Of a DNA stretch of 64,000 bases, positions 9,263 to 18,279 are shown one piece after another (the first letter of the stretch is position 1; each line of letters opens with the position of its first letter). Source of the DNA: Mesorhizobium shangrilense (GTDB taxonomy: Bacteria > Pseudomonadota > Alphaproteobacteria > Rhizobiales > Rhizobiaceae); assembly GCF_040537815.1 (NCBI RefSeq), contig NZ_JBEWSZ010000001.1, forward strand, positions 3,038,001 to 3,102,000, in the 5' to 3' direction. The notes beneath the pieces were generated by a model. The model saw nothing but the letters and a program-made list of their open reading frames with translations. It did no database searches and was not told where the DNA came from. Made by a program: the position numbers and the translations under genes.

Positions 9263-10122
9263 TGGGCGGGGGCCCGGTCGATATCGGCTTCCATGTGCAC
9301 GGCGCCGCTTCCGCCTTGCGTCCAGAGTCGTTGACCATCGATGCCGGCCCTGACGGTCAGTTCACGGTCTACAATCGCCGGGGCTATCCCGCGGTAGCGA
9401 AACGTCATGGGTATACCAGCGCCTTGGGTTGCCGCGAGATTCAGGAGAAGCGTTGCTTGGATGGGGCCATGGACAACCAACCCCTCATAGCCTTCAGCCT
9501 GGGTCGCGTAAGGCAGATCGTAGTGGATACGGTGACCGTTGAAGGTGATCGCGGAGTAGCGGAAGAGCAATGTGGACGACGGAACTACAGACCACACTTG
9601 CCGTGCCGGCCGGATTGTCGTGGGCTCCGCCGGCGAGGTGTTTGGAGCGATGCTATTTCCCGGCACCACGGCTTCCCGGTAAACGATGTCATGCCGTTCA
9701 CTCAGCGCTAGACCACGATCGGAATGGTAAGCGTGGCCGACCGCGACGAACCAGAGTTCACCGGATCGGCCTTGCTTGCGCACGATGTCCTGGATGGTGG
9801 ATACCCTGCGGACTTTGTCATCGACCCGTAGGTGATCATGCACCTGCAGTTCACCGCCAGCCCACATCCGGCGCGGCAGCGGCACGGGCGGCAAGAACAG
9901 GTTTTTGGCGGGATGTCCGTCGGCGCCCAACTGGTCCATCCGGGCGATTGCCGGCGATAGGCACCAATGAATGCCCAACGGGGCGGTATCTGCGGGCAGC
10001 GGCGCTAGATGGGGTTCAAAAATGGCGCGGAAGCTCTCTACGAGGCGCTCCGAAATGACATCGATGCTCTCGCTCTGACGGCCAATCCATTCTGCGAATG
10101 GCTTCTGTTCGGTCGCGTCCAC
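9259..10122 (-). CDS. MaoC-like/FAS1-type acyl-CoA hydratase (mesaconyl- or itaconyl-CoA hydratase-like)
   Basis: 287 aa with two hot-dog halves: an N-terminal FAS1-like dehydratase domain (about 10-150) and a C-terminal MaoC-like half (about 180-280). The C-terminal half has HYDLPYAT and YEGLVVHGPIQ, the usual MaoC hydratase segments. The size and domain order match the mesaconyl-C4-CoA and itaconyl-CoA hydratases. It probably hydrates an unsaturated dicarboxylyl-CoA, such as mesaconyl-CoA to citramalyl-CoA, just ahead of the CitE-like lyase. This assignment is from architecture and context only. Confidence 0.8.
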   Translation of the reverse strand: MDATEQKPFAEWIGRQSESIDVISERLVESFRAIFEPHLAPLPADTAPLGIHWCLSPAIARMDQLGADGHPAKNLFLPPVPLPRRMWAGGELQVHDHLRVDDKVRRVSTIQDIVRKQGRSGELWFVAVGHAYHSDRGLALSERHDIVYREAVVPGNSIAPNTSPAEPTTIRPARQVWSVVPSSTLLFRYSAITFNGHRIHYDLPYATQAEGYEGLVVHGPIQATLLLNLAATQGAGIPMTFRYRGIAPAIVDRELTVRAGIDGQRLWTQGGSGAVHMEADIDRAPAQ

Positions 10123-10134
10123 TGGCCTTGCCCG

Positions 10135-11292
10135 TCAGTAGGAACGTGGCATTCCGAGCACATGCTCGGAGAGGTAGGACAGGATGAGGTTCGTCGAGAT
10201 CGGCGCGACTTGGTAAAGCCGGGTTTCGCGAAACTTGCGTTCGACGTCATATTCCTCAGCGAACCCGAAGCCGCCATGGGTCTGGATACAGGCGTTTGCG
10301 GCTTCATTGGAAGCGTCAGCAGCCAGCATCTTGGCCATGTTCGCTTCAGCGCCGCAGTCCTGACCGGCCTCATAGAGCCGCGTGGCTTCGCGGACCATGA
10401 GTTCGGCTGCACGCATGTTGGCGTAAGCTCTGGCGATAGGAAACTGAATGCCCTGATTGGCGCCGATTGCCCGGCCGAAGACGTTACGGTCGCAGGCGTA
10501 CGTGGAAGCCTTGTTGATCAGCCACTTGGCGTCACCTACACATTCGGCGGCGATCAGGATTCGCTCGGCATTCATCCCGGAGAGGATGTAGCGGAAGCCC
10601 TTGCCTTCCTCGCCGACCAGGTTTTCGGCAGGGATCTTCACATTGTCGAAAAAGACTTCGGTCGTGGAATGGTTCATCATCGTCCGGATCGGCCGGATCG
10701 AAAGGCCCTGCTTGAGTGCCTCCCGCATGTCTAGAATAAACACCGAAAGGCCTTCGGTCCGTTTGGCCACCTGGTCCTTGGGGGTGGTGCGCGCGAGCAG
10801 CAGCATCAGGTCGGAATATTCTGCCCGGCTGGTCCAGATCTTCTGTCCGTTGACTACATAGTGGTCGCCGTCCTTGCGGGCAAATGTCCGGATCGAGGTC
10901 GTGTCAGTGCCGCTAGTGGGCTCGGTAACGCCGAACGCCTGCAGCCTTAGCTCGCCGGAGGCGATCTTTGGGAGATACCGCTCCTTTTGCAACTCATTGC
11001 CATGCCGCAGGACTGTGCCCATGACGTACATCTGGGCGTGGCACGCGGCGCCGTTGCATCCGGCGCGCTGAATTTCCTCGAGCACGGCGGCAGCGGCCGA
11101 AAGCGTCAAGCCAGACCCGCCGTATTCCTCGGGGATCAGCGTCGCGAGGTAGCCGGCCTCGGTCAGCGCATTGACGAAATCCACTGGGTAGGCGCGGTCT
11201 GCATCAAGCTTGCGCCAATATTCGCCCGGGAACCGCTCGCAGAGTCGTCGCACTGCGTCGCGGATGTCTTCGTTATCGTGGTCCTTAAACAT
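10135..11292 (-). CDS. Acyl-CoA dehydrogenase
   Basis: 385 aa FAD enzyme of normal length. FAD and substrate segments FGVTEPTSGTDTTSI and NGQKIWTSRAEYSDL are clear, as is QTHGGFGFAEEYDVER near the C-terminus. The usual YEGT catalytic Glu near the end is replaced by LYQVAPIS. A Glu in MNAERILIA occupies the helix-G position used as base in isovaleryl-CoA dehydrogenase. It likely introduces a double bond into a branched or dicarboxylic acyl-CoA, with methylsuccinyl-CoA a reasonable candidate from the neighbours. It overlaps the PrpD gene by one base. Confidence 0.87.
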   Translation of the reverse strand: MFKDHDNEDIRDAVRRLCERFPGEYWRKLDADRAYPVDFVNALTEAGYLATLIPEEYGGSGLTLSAAAAVLEEIQRAGCNGAACHAQMYVMGTVLRHGNELQKERYLPKIASGELRLQAFGVTEPTSGTDTTSIRTFARKDGDHYVVNGQKIWTSRAEYSDLMLLLARTTPKDQVAKRTEGLSVFILDMREALKQGLSIRPIRTMMNHSTTEVFFDNVKIPAENLVGEEGKGFRYILSGMNAERILIAAECVGDAKWLINKASTYACDRNVFGRAIGANQGIQFPIARAYANMRAAELMVREATRLYEAGQDCGAEANMAKMLAADASNEAANACIQTHGGFGFAEEYDVERKFRETRLYQVAPISTNLILSYLSEHVLGMPRSY

Positions 11293-12626
11293 CAGGCGCT
11301 CCGCGCGGCACGGACCTGGGGACCCGCGTCCCCAGCGGTTTCAAATAAACCCAGCGAGCGCACTGGACGGTTATCGGGGAGGCCAAGGATAGCGCCGATC
11401 AGGTCGTCGGCACGGGCCTCCGAAGTGCCGCCAGCGACGAGCTGCGTGCGCGCCTTCTGAGACAGTTCGGCGGCCGTCACCGGGTTATCGGGATCGCCCT
11501 TGGCGTCGTATCGGGCGGCGGAAAGGCGTCTGCCGGAAGCCGTCTCGACAATCACCTCGGCGCCCCACGACTCCGGATAGGCGGCATCGATCTTCGGCGC
11601 TAGCTCGACCTCGACCTTTTTGCGTTCATCGACCATCCGTTGCCGTGCATCAGCATCAAAGCTGGCCTGGTCGACACGGCCGTCCGCAAGCGCTATCGCC
11701 ACCGTGTGCTGCAGCGAGAATTTCGCGCTGTAAGGGTCCTCGGGGGTGGGCCGGTCGCAGACGTCGAGGGCAGCTCGGTAAGCCCCGACATGAACCCTCG
11801 CGATGGCTTCCCCGGCGATCTCGTTGTGCAAGGCGATCGCTCCGTCGATCGCCGGGTGGGTATGCCTGCAGCACGGCCATGGCTTGATCGAGGTGTTGAT
11901 CAGTTGCCAAGCCCGCTCAGGCCCGGCCGTCACGGCCTCCGGAATCGGGTCCAAACACAGACCGGCGAAAAAGCCCTTCTCGCCTTCCAGGATGTTCTCC
12001 GCGCCCGTGAACCCTTCTTTGGCCAAGAACGACGCGAGGACGCCTGATTCCGCGGCCCTGGCAGTGTGGAGATGCTTGCTCATCGCGCCTTCGGCAAGGA
12101 ACTCCCAGAGCCCCGATGACTGGGTTCCAGCATTCCCAAGGGCCCACACGGTCCTGGTGTCGTCGAGGCCGAGGAGCTCCGCCACGGCAAGCGCCGCCCC
12201 GAACGGCCCGCAGGTCGAGGTGTTGTGCCAGACCCGGTAATGTTTCTTGCCGACAGACATGCCGACACGGCAACAGGCCTCGTATCCCGCCAAAACCGCG
12301 CGGAGAAACGCTTCGCCGCCAAGATCGTGATCGTGGGCCACCGCCCAGGCCGCAGGAATGACGACGCTGCCCGGATGGGTCACCGAGTCCCGGTGAAGGT
12401 CATCCATCTCCAGAATATGAGACAGGCCGCCCAGGTAAAACGCCTTGCGGGCGGTATCTGCTTGCGCCAGCGGGGCGACCGCCTTCAGCATGCGGGCGGG
12501 CTCGGTTGGCAACGCGCCAAGGGCGCAGGCGAGCGTATCCAGGACGAACAGCGATGCCCATTCCAGGTCGCCGTCGGTCACCGGCTTTTCACGGATTAAC
12601 CGGGTCAGGTCGCGGGTCAAGCTCAT
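11292..12626 (-). CDS. MmgE/PrpD family protein
   Basis: 444 aa, full length for the family, with the all-helical N-terminal domain and smaller C-terminal domain. The conserved region ILEMDDLHRDSVTHPGSVVI (about residues 71-90) carries the DDxH...HPG pattern, and KPWPCCRHTHPAIDG is the second family hallmark. Members include 2-methylcitrate dehydratase, cis-aconitate decarboxylase and iminodisuccinate epimerase, so the family does not fix the reaction. Here it lies between the acyl-CoA dehydrogenase and CoA transferase genes and may prepare a free dicarboxylate or tricarboxylate before CoA activation. Confidence 0.85.
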   Translation of the reverse strand: MSLTRDLTRLIREKPVTDGDLEWASLFVLDTLACALGALPTEPARMLKAVAPLAQADTARKAFYLGGLSHILEMDDLHRDSVTHPGSVVIPAAWAVAHDHDLGGEAFLRAVLAGYEACCRVGMSVGKKHYRVWHNTSTCGPFGAALAVAELLGLDDTRTVWALGNAGTQSSGLWEFLAEGAMSKHLHTARAAESGVLASFLAKEGFTGAENILEGEKGFFAGLCLDPIPEAVTAGPERAWQLINTSIKPWPCCRHTHPAIDGAIALHNEIAGEAIARVHVGAYRAALDVCDRPTPEDPYSAKFSLQHTVAIALADGRVDQASFDADARQRMVDERKKVEVELAPKIDAAYPESWGAEVIVETASGRRLSAARYDAKGDPDNPVTAAELSQKARTQLVAGGTSEARADDLIGAILGLPDNRPVRSLGLFETAGDAGPQVRAARSA

Positions 12627-13789
12627 GGTGCTGCATTCCCTATCCGTTTGGAACCGACCGTATCCGGAGGACCAAACTCCTGACGCAAAGCCAGATCGTG
12701 TTCCCCGAGTGAAGGCACCCTGCCAAGCACGGGACGCTTGCCATTAACGGTGACCGGCGGCGCAAACAGCTCGACTTGACCAACTGCGGTTTCAACCGGG
12801 ACTTTGGTGGCACTACGATGCACGGCCAGATCCGCCATGGTTGACACACGCCCATATGCAATGCGCACTTGGTCCAACAGTTCGCACAATGCAGACATGG
12901 TGTAGGTCGCCAGGATCACCTGCACGCATGCGTCAAGCGGCTCGCGGTTTTTGATACGGAGCACGTTGCGTTCGAATCTCGGATCTGTAGCGACCGAGGA
13001 CTGACGCAGAACATTGTCGCAGAAAACAACCCACTCGCGTTCGTTCTGGACGGCGATCAGGATTTCCCCGTCACTCACCCGAAACAACCCGTAGGGCGCG
13101 ATCGACGGATGGGCGAGGCCGAGCCGTCGCGGCTCCCTGCCGCCGTAGTGGCGGGCCAGGTAGGGCACGTTCATATATTCGGCGAGGGTGTCGAACAGCG
13201 AAACCTGCAGGTGAGCCCCTTCCCCGGTTCGACTGCGCATGATCAGGGCTTCTAGGATGGCAGCGTAGGCCCCCTGTCCCGTGGCGATATCGGATATCGA
13301 TATGCCGACCCGGGTCGGGCCTGACGTTGCTGATCCTGTGACCCCCGCCAAACCCGCTTCCGCCTGGATCAGCAGATCGTAGGCTTTCCGCTCGTGGTCG
13401 GGCGTTCCGGGCGCGTAGCCACCGATGTCACAGACGATTAGCCTCGGGAATCGCCGTCTGAGGTCGGCGCTGCCGATGCCCAGCCTGTCGGTCGCGCCAG
13501 GCGCGAGGTTCTGGACGAACACGTCGGCGCTGGCGAGCATGGATTCGACCAGCGCCAGATCATCCGGCTGCTTCAAATCGACGGTGCAGGATTGCTTGCC
13601 GCGGTTGTTCCAGATGAAATAGCTTGAGAGGCCGTGAACATAGTCGTCATAGCCGCGCGCGAAGTCGCCCTCGGGGCGCTCGAGCTTGATGACCCGCGCG
13701 CCGGCGTCGGCCAGACGGGACGTCGCCAAAGGCGCGGCCACGGCTTGCTCCAGCGAGATGACGGTCGTTCCCTCCAGCGTGCCTGCCAT
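12623..13789 (-). CDS. CaiB/BaiF family (class III) CoA transferase
   Basis: 388 aa from ATG 13789, chosen because AAGGAG lies 7 bp upstream; an in-frame start at 13822 lacks one. The typical N-terminus runs into the ARVIKLERPEGDFAR nucleotide segment, then NNRGKQSCTVDLK. The catalytic aspartate is Asp167 in VGISISDIATG, at the position equivalent to Asp169 of formyl-CoA transferase. It would move CoA from a donor such as succinyl-CoA to a free acid, making the acyl-CoA for the three enzymes downstream. It overlaps the PrpD gene by 4 bp. Confidence 0.9.
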   Translation of the reverse strand: MAGTLEGTTVISLEQAVAAPLATSRLADAGARVIKLERPEGDFARGYDDYVHGLSSYFIWNNRGKQSCTVDLKQPDDLALVESMLASADVFVQNLAPGATDRLGIGSADLRRRFPRLIVCDIGGYAPGTPDHERKAYDLLIQAEAGLAGVTGSATSGPTRVGISISDIATGQGAYAAILEALIMRSRTGEGAHLQVSLFDTLAEYMNVPYLARHYGGREPRRLGLAHPSIAPYGLFRVSDGEILIAVQNEREWVVFCDNVLRQSSVATDPRFERNVLRIKNREPLDACVQVILATYTMSALCELLDQVRIAYGRVSTMADLAVHRSATKVPVETAVGQVELFAPPVTVNGKRPVLGRVPSLGEHDLALRQEFGPPDTVGSKRIGNAAP

Positions 13790-13909
13790 GGCTCGCTCCT
13801 TATGCTGCTTTTCCAATACCATCGCACCGGAAGGGGTCCCTCCGTCAAATAGCGTTTTGTAATGGGAGGTATAGCGAAACCGTACAGTCGGCCGCCCGCC
13901 TGGAGGATC

Positions 13910-14872
13910 CTAGCCGAAGAGGTCGGGCCGTTGGTTTTCGTCGGATAGTTCAGCGCTCCAGATCTGGTCCTTGACCAACTGGCGAAGGATCTCCCACGAT
14001 AGCTGCCCGACGGCGCGGGGCGCTGTCTGCAACGGCCGTTCCGTTGAGTAAGCCAGGTACACTTTCCGGGTAATCGGCGGGTTTTGGAAACTCCACGCCC
14101 GGAACAGACCGGCCTGCGCCTCAGCGTTGATTGCCGTCCGCGGCAGTATCCCGTAACCGATCCGCCGTGTCACCAATCGCTTGATTTGGTTGTAGGAGTC
14201 GATTTCGATCGCCGGGTTGATGGCGACCTGGACTGACGTTGCCACGGCTTCGATCAGTTCTCGCAGGCCGTGGCCTGGGCCCGGCACAACGAGGGGCAAT
14301 CCGGCAACGTCGCGAAGCTCAACAGAAGAGCCCTGCAAGTCGGCCTGGCCCGGCATCGACGTACTGGCAAAGAGACAGATTTCCTCGGACAAGCCGTGAT
14401 GTACCGCGAGTCCGCGTGGATCCGAGGTGGCATAAATCATCGCGAGGTCAACCTCCCCGCGCTTCAACCATTCCAGAATGTAGCCGCTCATCGCCTCAAC
14501 GACGCGGATGCGCACCTCGGGGAACCGCTCGCGGGCGGCCTCGATCAGCGGCGCCGCAAGAAGCTCGCTTACTGTACCCGGAAGGCCGAACCGCACCTCG
14601 CCGCGAGGGGCTATGGTGGCGCCCCGGACACTGTCGGTAATTTCGGCAAACTCGGCAAGAATGCGCTTGGCATGCACCATCAGCCGCGCGCCCGCTTCGG
14701 TCGCACTGACGCCATGCGGCCCGCGATGCAGAAGAGTTAAGCCGAGTTCCTCTTCCATGTGTCTGACATGCTGGCTCAACGCGGGCTGAGCCACATGCAG
14801 CTGCGTCGCAGCTTTCGAGAACGAGCCGCTCTCGACGACCTTGGAAAAATATTTAAGCTGCCGAAGGTCCAA
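13910..14872 (-). CDS. LysR-type transcriptional regulator
   Basis: 320 aa. The N-terminal HTH is clear: MDLRQLKYFSKVVESGSFSK followed by the recognition region AATQLHVAQPALSQHVRHME, then the linker and a periplasmic-binding-like effector domain. It lies just upstream of the CoA-pathway genes in the same direction, 120 bp before the CoA transferase gene, so the most likely target is that pathway. The effector is unknown. Confidence 0.93.
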   Translation of the reverse strand: MDLRQLKYFSKVVESGSFSKAATQLHVAQPALSQHVRHMEEELGLTLLHRGPHGVSATEAGARLMVHAKRILAEFAEITDSVRGATIAPRGEVRFGLPGTVSELLAAPLIEAARERFPEVRIRVVEAMSGYILEWLKRGEVDLAMIYATSDPRGLAVHHGLSEEICLFASTSMPGQADLQGSSVELRDVAGLPLVVPGPGHGLRELIEAVATSVQVAINPAIEIDSYNQIKRLVTRRIGYGILPRTAINAEAQAGLFRAWSFQNPPITRKVYLAYSTERPLQTAPRAVGQLSWEILRQLVKDQIWSAELSDENQRPDLFG

Positions 14873-14949
14873 AACGGCTTCCTACGCTCCGTGGAAGGCC
14901 ACCGTATAACATTTCGTTATTGAGGCAATGCCGAAAACTGGCGATCCGT

Positions 14950-15900
14950 CTATCCTTGTCCCAGTAACATTGCGTCCGCGCTGCCCATGAATCTCTTGAC
15001 CCGTCCCGCCAGCCGGCGGACTTCTTCGATTAAGGCGGCGAGGACCACTTGCCGAGAACTGACTTCCTTTGGCCGGACAATGGCAATGGTGCGGGTCATG
15101 TCCTTGTCGGCGATCGCATAGGCGCTCAGCACGTGATCGGCAAGCTCGCGAGTCACGCTCGAATGCGGCAGAATCGTTGCGTACTGGGTGGTTTTGTCCG
15201 CGATGACAGCTTTCACGGCGCTGAGCGAGTCGAGTTCGAGCTCCGGCTGCAGCGCGATGCCACGCTCGCGGTAGACCCGGTCGATGATCCGACGCAATTC
15301 ATGGATTTCGCTCGGCAGTATCAACTTTAACTCGCTGATGTCTCCCAGCTCGCGCGGCGCGTCGACCTGGGCGCCGGCATAGGAGGTTACCAGCACGAGG
15401 CGCTCTGCAAACAGATCAAGGACGTCGAGCTGATCTGGCGCACTGGGCCGATAGGTGAGCGCAGCGTCGAGCCGGCCGCCGCGCATGAGATTGGCGAGGT
15501 CGCCGCTGTAAGCTTCGACTACATTCAGCATCACACCATGATATTGGGCTTCGACAAAATGCCGAATGTCCTCCAGAAACAGCGGCACGATGGTTGGGCA
15601 TATTCCGAGTGAGATTTCGCCTTTGAGCTTATCCGAGCGCTGGCGCACCTCACGGACCGCATCATCGAGTCCAGCGATGTGCACGCGCGACTGATCAAGA
15701 AGGAACTGTCCTTCGGCAGTGGGTTCGGCACCGCGCCCACTTCGGTTGATCAGCGAAATGCCGATATCCCTTTCCAGCAGCTTGATCTGTCGCGTTAGGG
15801 ATGGCTGCGCAATTCCGATGGATTGAGACGCGCGGGAGAAGCCGCCGTGTTCGCAAACCGCGATGAAATAGCGCAGACGCCTGAGGTCGATGCCTTCCAT
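14950..15900 (-). CDS. LysR-type transcriptional regulator
   Basis: 316 aa with the HTH near the N-terminus (LRRLRYFIAVCEHGGFSRAS, then QPSLTRQIKLLERDIG) and a normal effector domain. It is a distinct protein, not a recent copy of the adjacent LysR at 13910. It starts 12 bp after the symporter gene, so it may be carried on the rhodopsin/flotillin/symporter transcript, and is separated by 77 bp from the second LysR gene. Two consecutive LysR genes mark the boundary between the transport part and the CoA-pathway part of the block. Confidence 0.93.
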   Translation of the reverse strand: MEGIDLRRLRYFIAVCEHGGFSRASQSIGIAQPSLTRQIKLLERDIGISLINRSGRGAEPTAEGQFLLDQSRVHIAGLDDAVREVRQRSDKLKGEISLGICPTIVPLFLEDIRHFVEAQYHGVMLNVVEAYSGDLANLMRGGRLDAALTYRPSAPDQLDVLDLFAERLVLVTSYAGAQVDAPRELGDISELKLILPSEIHELRRIIDRVYRERGIALQPELELDSLSAVKAVIADKTTQYATILPHSSVTRELADHVLSAYAIADKDMTRTIAIVRPKEVSSRQVVLAALIEEVRRLAGRVKRFMGSADAMLLGQG

Positions 15901-15912
15901 GCCCTGCCCCCG

Positions 15913-17790
15913 TTACCGGCCCGTCACGCGGTCGAGGAACCGTGCGATCCACGGGGTCGTGACGGGCTCAAACAAAGGGTTCACGTCCGGCACGAGGACG
16001 ATCTTGTGGCGAGGACGTTCATCGATAACTGAGAGGCGCCCCTGGTAGGCCAGCCACCACACGATTAATACGCCGACAAACCAGAACATGACCTGCCAGA
16101 TCAGCAGCGAAGGCATTCCCGGCGCCACCACGGTCCCCGCAAAAATCGGCTCGCTGAAAAAAGTATTGCCGAGGATTGCACCGGGGCCGAGCGCGAAAAA
16201 CGCCCACAGCAGCGTCAGGGACCATTTTGCCGTTGTGGCCGCCTGGCTCCCTTTACGCGCCGGCGTGCTCTCCTCGAAAGCGTCATGGAGGCAATCTCTG
16301 CGACCCCGCTCAGCATCGCTTCGAGTGAACAGGGACACAAGGAGGCATGCGGTGAAATTGGTCGCAAGTCCCCATCCAGCCGAATGGACTGACAAGGGCC
16401 AGCGACCCCATGGCAGGTCGACGAAGAGCCGCTCGAACAGCACCAGTCCAAAGCTCTCGGTGAACACCACGCAAAGGCTTCCTACAATCAGACCAGCCAG
16501 AACACCGCTGCGGCTGATCCAACGCACCCAGCACAAGCCGAGCACCGCAGGCAGCAGTTGCATAGACAGGCTGAGCGTGAGGGATGAGAAGATTGTCGCG
16601 CTGAGGGGCGCATAGCTCGCGACGGCGGCGACAGCTCCGTAGACGAGCGCCAGGGTCACCCGCGCGGCAAACCGCGTCGAACGCTGGTCCATGCCCGGGA
16701 TGATGTAGCGTGACGTCAGCTCGATGGTGCAGACCGATGCTCCCGATCCGGCAAAGAATGCGACGGCGATCTGGCCCGACGCGACCAGAAGGACAGTAAA
16801 GCCCACCGCCACCATCGGATCCAGCGCTGCCAGTCGTATCGTGAAGGCTGTCAGCGAGCCACTGGCCGCAATCTCCGCAGCCAGAACCGGCCCGATCAGT
16901 ATCAGGGCGCCCGCCGCAAGACCTGCGATCATCCAGACCTGGCCAAATGCAAAGCCGCGGCGCGGCGCACTGGTCACACCTAGAAAGCTGAAGCCGGGAC
17001 TTATCGCGATGCCGCCCAGAGAGAGCGCGAACGTCAGTCCCGCGAAGGTGGTCCAGAGCCCCCCAGCCGGCAGCTCCTTACCAATGCCGGCGCCAAACTG
17101 GATCACGCCCGGGATCCTGTCCGGCAGCACGCCGCTGGCTGTCCCAATCCCGTTGGCGGCGAATGCCAATTTGTCGAGCGTGAAGCCCGTGAAAGCGCCG
17201 AAAAAGATCATGAGGGCCAAGACCAACAAGGACTGGGCGGCGACAAGATAGGCGATCCCGCGCCAGCCTCCGATCACGCTGCAAAGGAACAGGACGAACG
17301 CGATCGACCAGATTGCGAGACCGGCCGGAACGTCGTTGGCGGTCGCAGCGCTCACCAGCGCTCCCGCCTGAGATAGGCACATCGCTGCAAAGGGGATGCT
17401 GAAAAGGAACAGCACGAGCAGCATGTAGATGCGAAGTGTCGTGCTACCGAAGTAATCGCCAAGCAGGTCACCAAGCGTGCGCAGCGAGGTCAGCCGGGCG
17501 GCAAGCCAGACCCGCTTCTGCGTGACGGCAGCGCAAAGGGCGACACAGATGAGGCCGCCTGCGATCTGGTTATATTGAAGGCCGAAGGTGGCGAGCAAAA
17601 GCAGATGATTGGGAAGGCTGAGGCTGGCCAAAGTGATGCCGGCGCCGGCAAATATGATCACCCACGGCGGCAATGCCAGGCCCGCGTCGACGAAATCACC
17701 GGGTTGCTGGGTGTGACGGCCGCTGATGGTCGCGAGATAAAGACCCAAGACCGAGACAATGCCGAGCACGGAGACCAATAGCGGGGTCAT
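15913..17790 (-). CDS. Sodium:solute symporter family (SSS) transporter
   Basis: 625 aa, strongly hydrophobic, about 13-14 transmembrane segments with the core SSS fold in the first ~480 residues and additional helices near the C-terminus (around residues 540-600). Segments such as VIGGWRGIAYLVAAQSLLVL and SLSMQLLPAVLGL are SSS-like. It probably couples Na+ entry to uptake of an organic anion. Its start overlaps the stop of the 154-residue membrane protein by 4 bp, so the two are likely partners. Substrate is unknown; the CoA-ester pathway downstream suggests a carboxylate. Confidence 0.85.
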   Translation of the reverse strand: MTPLLVSVLGIVSVLGLYLATISGRHTQQPGDFVDAGLALPPWVIIFAGAGITLASLSLPNHLLLLATFGLQYNQIAGGLICVALCAAVTQKRVWLAARLTSLRTLGDLLGDYFGSTTLRIYMLLVLFLFSIPFAAMCLSQAGALVSAATANDVPAGLAIWSIAFVLFLCSVIGGWRGIAYLVAAQSLLVLALMIFFGAFTGFTLDKLAFAANGIGTASGVLPDRIPGVIQFGAGIGKELPAGGLWTTFAGLTFALSLGGIAISPGFSFLGVTSAPRRGFAFGQVWMIAGLAAGALILIGPVLAAEIAASGSLTAFTIRLAALDPMVAVGFTVLLVASGQIAVAFFAGSGASVCTIELTSRYIIPGMDQRSTRFAARVTLALVYGAVAAVASYAPLSATIFSSLTLSLSMQLLPAVLGLCWVRWISRSGVLAGLIVGSLCVVFTESFGLVLFERLFVDLPWGRWPLSVHSAGWGLATNFTACLLVSLFTRSDAERGRRDCLHDAFEESTPARKGSQAATTAKWSLTLLWAFFALGPGAILGNTFFSEPIFAGTVVAPGMPSLLIWQVMFWFVGVLIVWWLAYQGRLSVIDERPRHKIVLVPDVNPLFEPVTTPWIARFLDRVTGR

Positions 17791-18251
17791 GTATGGTCCC
17801 CCGGCGAGCGTTTTGAATCTCGGTCATCCGAGCGGAAGTCCCGGATAACGTCGAACGCTTCGAAGGCCTGCCGTGCCCCGAACCGGGTGATCAGGTAGAA
17901 AACGACCACGGCCCCCATCGCGATAAAACCGATGCTCAGCGGCAAGAAGTTGTGCGCGGCAAAAGGCGCGCTGACCAGCGACAGAACAACGAACAGCACC
18001 AGCGCGAGTCCGTAGATGACCAGGCCGAGCCCTAGTTCTCGGGGCGAGAACCCCGTCCCGTAGACCACATTGACGATCACGTGGGCGACAAAGCCCGCCA
18101 GAATGGCCGCGAACGCGGCAAGGAGATAGGGTGTTCCGCCCTGGCCAAATCCATACTGAAACAGGATCGCGGCGGGCAAGGCCGCTGCCAACCAGCAGGC
18201 CATGACCAAGGCGTGGCGGTCCAGCGCTTCGTTTTTGTCGAGCGGGGTCAT
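17787..18251 (-). CDS. Small four-helix membrane protein, probable symporter partner
   Basis: 154 aa with four clear hydrophobic helices (about residues 15-35, 42-64, 75-95 and 105-125) and a charged C-terminal tail. I do not recognise the family. SSS transporters are sometimes encoded with a small membrane subunit, and the 4 bp overlap with the symporter gene supports a functional pair, but it is not the short DUF4212 type. It lies 28 bp downstream of the flotillin gene, so it belongs to the same transcript. Confidence 0.75.
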   Translation of the reverse strand: MTPLDKNEALDRHALVMACWLAAALPAAILFQYGFGQGGTPYLLAAFAAILAGFVAHVIVNVVYGTGFSPRELGLGLVIYGLALVLFVVLSLVSAPFAAHNFLPLSIGFIAMGAVVVFYLITRFGARQAFEAFDVIRDFRSDDRDSKRSPGDHT

Positions 18252-18279
18252 CGGTTGCTCTCGCTAGCTACGGACGCAC

